From positions 1-8,865 of the forward strand of contig BNVT01000047.1 in assembly GCA_025998295.1 (NCBI GenBank): 8,865 nucleotides of DNA, in the 5' to 3' direction. The position numbers were made by a program, and so were the translations under genes. Source of the DNA: Endomicrobiia bacterium. GTDB lineage: Bacteria; Elusimicrobiota; Endomicrobiia; Endomicrobiales; Endomicrobiaceae. Positions 6,407-8,865 of this stretch are shown here, piece by piece. Every line of letters starts with the position of its first letter. Position 1 is the first letter of the stretch. A model generated the notes under the pieces. It saw nothing but the letters and a program-made list of their open reading frames with translations. It was not told the origin of the DNA and did no database searches.

Positions 6407-6580
6407 TTGTCAAACTATATCCTGCAAGCAAGCTATGACAAACCGCTTAAAGTAGTAGAATTAGGCTATGGAAACGCTCAAAAAAGAACAGACAGCATAG
6501 TACATATAAGATACACTATCATTTTGTAACGCCCAAAAAAGCATAGAAAAGCTATATTTGGTAATGTTAGTGCGTTGTAA
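6407..6580 (+). pseudogene. Possible broken gene scrap, unidentified
   Basis: A plus-strand frame open from 6407 reads LSNYILQASYDKPLKVVELG and then YGNAQKRTDSIVHIRYTIIL, stops at TAA 6527-6529, and continues in the same frame as RPKKHRKAIFGNVSAL before two more stops. There is no start codon or ribosome site. The KVVELGYGN piece is faintly like a methyltransferase SAM-binding motif, but that is too weak to name it. It may be a remnant of a deleted gene or plain noise. Confidence 0.25.
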
Positions 6581-6864
6581 TAATAGTCTAAATAACAAAA
6601 GAAATTAAAATAACGCTACGGACATAGAGTTTTTAGCAAGTTGGAATAGATGGCAACCACCCATTATCCACTTAAGTTGCAGCTCAAAGTTCTTTCCGAC
6701 GCCAAGTAATACAAGTTATCAAAAGTATAACAGCGCTAGAGTATTTCGAGTCACATTGATTTAAATAAAGAACTTTGAGGGTGGCGTAGTAGAAAGCGAT
6801 GACTTTATTGCAACAGTAGCAAGTAGGAAACAGAAGGTATTCTCAAGGCCTATGTTACTAAACA

Positions 6865-6873
6865 GGGGGGGGG
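6865..6873. repeat. G9 homopolymer
   Basis: Nine consecutive G on the plus strand in AT-rich DNA, inside no recognisable gene. A matching C10 run lies at 8280-8289. Long G or C runs are slippage-prone, and their presence here suggests relaxed selection, a former phase-variable tract or a sequencing-length error. Confidence 0.85.
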
Positions 6874-7186
6874 TCAAAGATCCACAGCAACAACTACAGC
6901 TCTTCAATTTCTGCTGCTGATATCGAGCGTTTTGCTTTGAGCGGAGGTTCATTAGACCCCTCGCAAACTTTAAGTATTAAATTTTAGAATTACAAATACT
7001 CACAACCCAAGTTAAATCGCAGTCCAAAGCGTCTTTTGCTATTACTTATCTATTCTTTAGACTATTTTGAACCTTTTAACAAATACTTTTGACATTTTCC
7101 ACTATAATCATCTGATGAAATCTCTCTATTTAACTCCTTATCTCCTTTTGTCACTCGAGTGCTTCTTTGATCTCTTTTTTTAGGGT

Positions 7187-7265
7187 TAGTGTGTTTGTAT
7201 GTATTTTGTCTAAGTCCTACTAAATCTGTATTTGCTTAGAACTAGTGTGTTTGTATGTATTTTGT
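7187..7265. repeat. Tandem 23-nt repeat
   Basis: The 23-nt sequence starting TAGTGTGTTTGTATGTATTT occurs identically at 7187-7209 and 7243-7265 (period 56). The spacers are also related (AAGTCCT...CTAAATCTGTATTTGCTTA versus AAGTCCTGTATCTGCTT). It directly precedes the second long direct repeat and may be part of the same element. Confidence 0.8.
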
Positions 7266-7292
7266 TTTGAGTTCTGTTAAGTCCTGTATCTG

Positions 7293-7505
7293 CTTTGCTC
7301 ACCTATTTGCCCTATCTTTTCTTTTCTCTTCTTTTCTTTTCTTCTCTCTTCTTTTCTTCTTTCCTTGCTATCCTTGACTCTTTTATCAAATGCTTTCTTT
7401 ACTCCCATTAATACTAAATCCATTACATCTGACCTAACTGCTTTCTTTTTTGTTTCATAGTACTTCTATTGTACTTTTATATGTTAGTTATTAAGAGGTC
7501 TATTG
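7293..7505. repeat. Long direct repeat, copy 2
   Basis: Same-orientation copy of 121-310, about 7.2 kb away. It has a pyrimidine tract about 25 nt longer (7317-7372) and ends with the same AGAGGTCTATTG. On the minus strand it encodes DVMDLVLMGVKKAFDKRVKD followed by a long Lys/Arg/Glu run ending GQIGEQSRYRT and a stop, but its upstream ATG is out of frame. Immediately past the repeat the sequence runs into the XRE-like tail on the plus strand, whereas copy 1 runs into a different sequence at the same base. Confidence 0.9.
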
Positions 7506-7648
7506 AGCTTTATGGAACTATCCCACATCCAAGGGTTATAAAGAAATTTGCTCAATTTTTTGATATTGACCCAGTTATTCTTTTTGACATAGTTAAAACA
7601 ATTAAACTTGCAAATGCAATGGAGAGGATTAATAGAAAATATAGATAA
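7481..7648 (+). pseudogene. C-terminal remnant of an XRE-family (Cro/cI-type) regulator
   Basis: A 55-codon frame from ATG 7481 to TAA 7648. After a few residues encoded by the end of the long repeat, it reads KRSIELYGTIPHPRVIKKFA, then QFFDIDPVILFDIVKTIKLA and a basic end MERINRKYR. The pattern S-x-x-E-x-G-x-x-x-P-x-x-x-x-x-K-K-x-A-x-x-x-x-I-D-P resembles the last helices of an XRE helix-turn-helix domain plus a short charged tail. The recognition helix and everything before it are missing, apparently replaced at the repeat junction. There is no ribosome site before the ATG. Small regulators of this kind control lysogeny in small phages and copy number in plasmids, which suits the tiny genes that follow. 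The family call is by eye. Confidence 0.5.
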
Positions 7649-7654
7649 GGATAA

Positions 7655-7777
7655 GTGAGGATAAGAAGACTTGAAAATAAAAAAAAGAAAAATCGTGGCT
7701 TTAGAAGACCAAATCCTCTTAGCTGGATGTATACTTGTTTCTTAAGGAACAATTGGTGGCATCTGTTTCTTGTATGA
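7655..7777 (+). CDS. Small basic/aromatic peptide, unknown (40 aa)
   Basis: From GTG 7655 to TGA 7777, starting 6 nt after the XRE-like stop. An AAGGA at 7647-7651 is only 3 nt away, so its spacing is poor. The sequence has a strongly basic N-terminal half (MRIRRLENKKKKNRGFRRPN) and an aromatic, hydrophobic C-terminal half (PLSWMYTCFLRNNWWHLFLV). The basic-then-hydrophobic layout could be a small membrane-associated or nucleic-acid-binding protein. The frame continues 5 sense codons beyond... the TGA-bounded segment QIKY before another TGA. No family is recognised. It may be real or part of a decayed gene. Confidence 0.3.
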   Translation: MRIRRLENKKKKNRGFRRPNPLSWMYTCFLRNNWWHLFLV

Positions 7778-7809
7778 CAAATTAAATACTGAAGGAGTAA
7801 ATAATACCT

Positions 7810-8016
7810 ATGTGTATCAAATTTGTTAAAAGTTTTGGTTGAGTGTACAACATCATCATTCTTATATTGCTCTTGTCTTTTATCGCTTTTCCGCTTATCA
7901 GAATGATGAAAGACTACCGATCAGCTAAGTTTTCAAAAGGACAGATTGGAAGTCGCTATCACATTTATCTGCGAAATACTTGGCCATTAAGATCAGGGTT
8001 ACTACATTCGGAATAA
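7810..8016 (+). pseudogene. Small single-TM protein interrupted by one in-frame TGA
   Basis: ATG 7810 is preceded by a strong AAGGAG (7792-7797, 12 nt away). The frame reads MCIKFVKSFG, then TGA (7840-7842), and continues directly at a GTG (7843) as VYNIIILILLLSFIAFPLIR. The rest is MMKDYRSAKFSKGQIGSRYH and a 17-residue tail to TAA 8016. The hydrophobic stretch is one membrane helix or signal anchor followed by a basic, probably cytoplasmic, tail. If translation starts at the GTG the product is 57 aa. If TGA replaced TGG the original would be 68 aa with Trp at position 11. I read it as a nonsense mutation in a small phage-type membrane protein; restart at the GTG is possible. No family is recognised. 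Confidence 0.4.
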
Positions 8017-8029
8017 ATTGGGTGTCACA

Positions 8030-8125
8030 ATGGCTAAATTTGTAGGATGGACTGCGGCAGCTGCTGTGGCTGTTTTATTTGTTTGGTGGGTTAAACACCT
8101 GATTGTTACTTATTGTATTCAGTAG
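8030..8125 (+). CDS. Very small hydrophobic peptide, one TM helix (31 aa)
   Basis: ATG 8030 to TAG 8125, 13 nt after the previous stop. It begins MAKFVGWTAAAAVAVLFVWW and ends VKHLIVTYCIQ: a short start, an Ala/Val-rich membrane helix, then a Lys-His. GGGTG at 8020-8024 is a weak ribosome site. In size and composition it resembles minor coat proteins of filamentous phages (about 30-33 aa), but tiny toxins and stray hydrophobic peptides look similar. Its support comes from sitting in a tight, same-strand series of small frames. Confidence 0.35.
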   Translation: MAKFVGWTAAAAVAVLFVWWVKHLIVTYCIQ

Positions 8126-8310
8126 GTGAAACTTTAAGAAACTATCGAAGTCTAAAGGAGATGAAATCTGCTTTACTATGCAATGTTGCTTGTAAAGTCT
8201 TAAAGATGTGAGGGACTTATGCTATCTTTTCAAATGTTATCAATTCATCAGTTTGATAGTCTGAATGGCTCTCTTCTTACCCCCCCCCCTCTTCTAATTA
8301 ACCATCTCTC
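8126..8310. other. Region with two possible micro-ORFs and a C-tract
   Basis: AAAGGAG at 8154-8160 abuts an ATG (8161) opening only 16 codons. GAGGG just before 8214 precedes an ATG at 8219, whose frame runs through the C10 tract to TAA 8332 (37 codons), so its length depends on the tract. Neither is convincing as a gene. The minus-strand charged gene begins beyond them and ends at 8311. Confidence 0.4.
8280..8289. repeat. C10 homopolymer
   Basis: Ten consecutive C, 22 nt downstream of the stop codon of the minus-strand charged gene (as G10 on that strand). It is the mirror of the G9 run at 6865-6873, with about 1.4 kb between them containing the small-ORF cluster and the long direct repeat. 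Confidence 0.85.
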
Positions 8311-8865
8311 TTATTTGTCTCTATATTTATAATATTCAGCGCATTCCTTTTCTACTTCTATTCTTAATCTTTCTACTGCTGCTTTCCGTTCTTCTTCTTC
8401 TTTTCGTTTCCTTTCTGCTTCTGTTATTCTTGCTTTTTCTCTTTCCGCGCTCGACATCCAGTGGAGGATCCATTCCACCATTCCCTCTGCTTCTTTCCGT
8501 TCTTCTTCTGTTTTTTGATTTCCTTCTCCTACTATCCTTACAAACATTTCTTCTATTTTTTGTTTTCTTTCTGCTTCTGTCATTCTTAATTTTTTTTCTT
8601 TTGGTATTTGTCTTCTTTCTGCTAGCACTCCTGCTATCGTTCCTGCTATCGTTCTTCCAGACATTTCTTCTTCTTTTCGTTTACTTTCTGCTTCTGCTTC
8701 TGCTTCTATTCTTACTCTTTCTTCTTCTGCTTTTTCTCTTTCTTTTTCTTTGCCATCATATTTACCTTTTTGTTTCTCTTTCTCTCTTTCCCCGCCTGTG
8801 CGCCGCCCGCCGCCACTTGAGATTGAACCATTCGAACATGGACGACTCACCCAAGAAGGCGAAGG
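8311..8865 (-). CDS. Highly charged, probable coiled-coil protein, 5' end off the window
   Basis: The minus-strand frame is open from the window edge to TAA at 8313-8311. A GTG at 8850 would give 179 aa, but it has no good ribosome site and the frame continues upstream, so the start is unknown. After a Gly/Ser/Arg-rich, GC-rich beginning (ISSGGGRRTGG), the rest is almost all Glu, Lys, Arg and Ala. An imperfect internal repeat, MTEAERKQKIEEMFVRI and ITEAERKRKEEEERKAAV, lies about 65 residues apart. The short segment SGRTIAGTIAGVLAERR and the piece EGMVEWILHWMSSAE break the charge. This is consistent with long helical coiled coil. No domain is recognised. The codons of the body are AT-rich like the rest of the window. 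It could be a structural or phage-tail-like protein, a surface or secreted protein, or a eukaryote-like low-complexity sequence. Confidence 0.45.
   Translation of the reverse strand, partial: PSPSWVSRPCSNGSISSGGGRRTGGEREKEKQKGKYDGKEKEREKAEEERVRIEAEAEAESKRKEEEMSGRTIAGTIAGVLAERRQIPKEKKLRMTEAERKQKIEEMFVRIVGEGNQKTEEERKEAEGMVEWILHWMSSAEREKARITEAERKRKEEEERKAAVERLRIEVEKECAEYYKYRDK
8795..8865. other. GC-rich terminal segment unlike the rest
   Basis: From about 8790 the composition changes abruptly: CGCCTGTGCGCCGCCCGCCG is nearly all G+C, and the last bases read ATGGACGACTCACCCAAGAA followed by GGCGAAGG (codons Met-Asp-Asp-Ser-Pro-Lys-Lys-Ala-Lys on the plus strand, all ending in C, A or G). Nothing else in the window looks like this. 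It could be an assembly junction, DNA of a different organism such as a host, or a true GC-rich 5' part of the minus-strand gene. Confidence 0.5.

Larger units (their letters stand above)
6292..7480. other. Degraded region downstream of the core genes
   Basis: About 1.2 kb without an intact gene. It holds the comM 5' region, a protein-like scrap (6407-6580), a 13-bp inverted repeat (CTCAAAGTTCTTT at 6683-6695, AAAGAACTTTGAG at 6767-6779), a G9 run (6865-6873), a 23-nt tandem repeat (7187-7265) and most of the second long direct repeat. Frames in 6770-6960 on either strand give no family I recognise. 6960-7180 shows only fragments of charged minus-strand frames with stops. Confidence 0.65.

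Noticed and set aside
6761..6952. Minus-strand 63-codon Cys/Ser/Leu-rich frame
   Set aside because: It crosses the G9 run, its composition looks random, and neither strand shows a recognisable motif.
6930..6962. tRNA or tmRNA fragment suggested by GGTTCATTAGACC
   Set aside because: It does not match a T-arm (no GGTTCGAATCC-type pairing), and no acceptor or anticodon arms could be paired around it.
7552..7752. Minus-strand hydrophobic 66-codon frame
   Set aside because: It is antisense to the XRE-like tail and the basic peptide, and its hydrophobic run comes from the A-rich plus strand. No ribosome site was found.

Overview
The window looks like a piece of an AT-rich (roughly one-third G+C) bacterial chromosome undergoing decay. 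Four intact housekeeping genes sit in the middle (about 1148-6291). They are flanked by about 1.1 kb on the left and 2.5 kb on the right of repeats, broken reading frames and remnants of small mobile elements. AT-richness, all-TAA stops on the core genes, and REP-like hairpins next to scrap DNA suggest a reduced, host-associated genome. An Elusimicrobiota/Endomicrobium-like endosymbiont of termite-gut flagellates is my best guess. That is an inference from general character; there is no rRNA or other taxonomic marker here.

Layout. 1-1147: one copy of a long pyrimidine-rich direct repeat (121-310), a decayed minus-strand frame with a CxCG motif (288-557), two tandem 102-nt REP-like units with perfect GC hairpins (580-681, 715-816), a perfect A/T hairpin (821-850) and a long imperfect inverted repeat (about 865-996). 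1148-2473: cinA. 2628-3362 and 3390-4574: rsmE and mtaB, a translation-related pair (16S rRNA m3U and tRNA ms2t6A modification) probably co-transcribed from a TATAAT-type promoter. 4771-6291, minus strand: comM, convergent with mtaB and bracketed by an 18/21 inverted repeat (4591-4611 / 6378-6398). 6292-7480: mostly noise with gene scraps, a G9 run and a tandem repeat. 7293-7505: second copy of the long direct repeat. 7481-8125: a tight plus-strand series of tiny frames, made up of the tail of an XRE-type regulator, a 40-aa basic peptide, a TGA-interrupted single-TM protein and a 31-aa hydrophobic peptide. This resembles the remnant of a small phage or plasmid. 8280-8289: a C10 run. 8311-8865, minus strand: a very charged, probable coiled-coil protein whose 5' end runs off the window. 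The last 70 bases are abruptly GC-rich and do not look like the rest.

How it fits together. cinA and comM are both linked to natural transformation in other bacteria (CinA is competence-induced in streptococci and also an NMN deamidase; ComM is a branch-migration helicase acting on incoming DNA). Their retention beside decaying DNA would fit a symbiont that still recombines imported DNA. The two long direct repeats, in the same orientation about 7.2 kb apart, enclose all four intact genes, so this block could in principle be deleted, duplicated or excised by homologous recombination. The most unusual content is the small-ORF cluster and the repeats around it, which I cannot assign to a named system.
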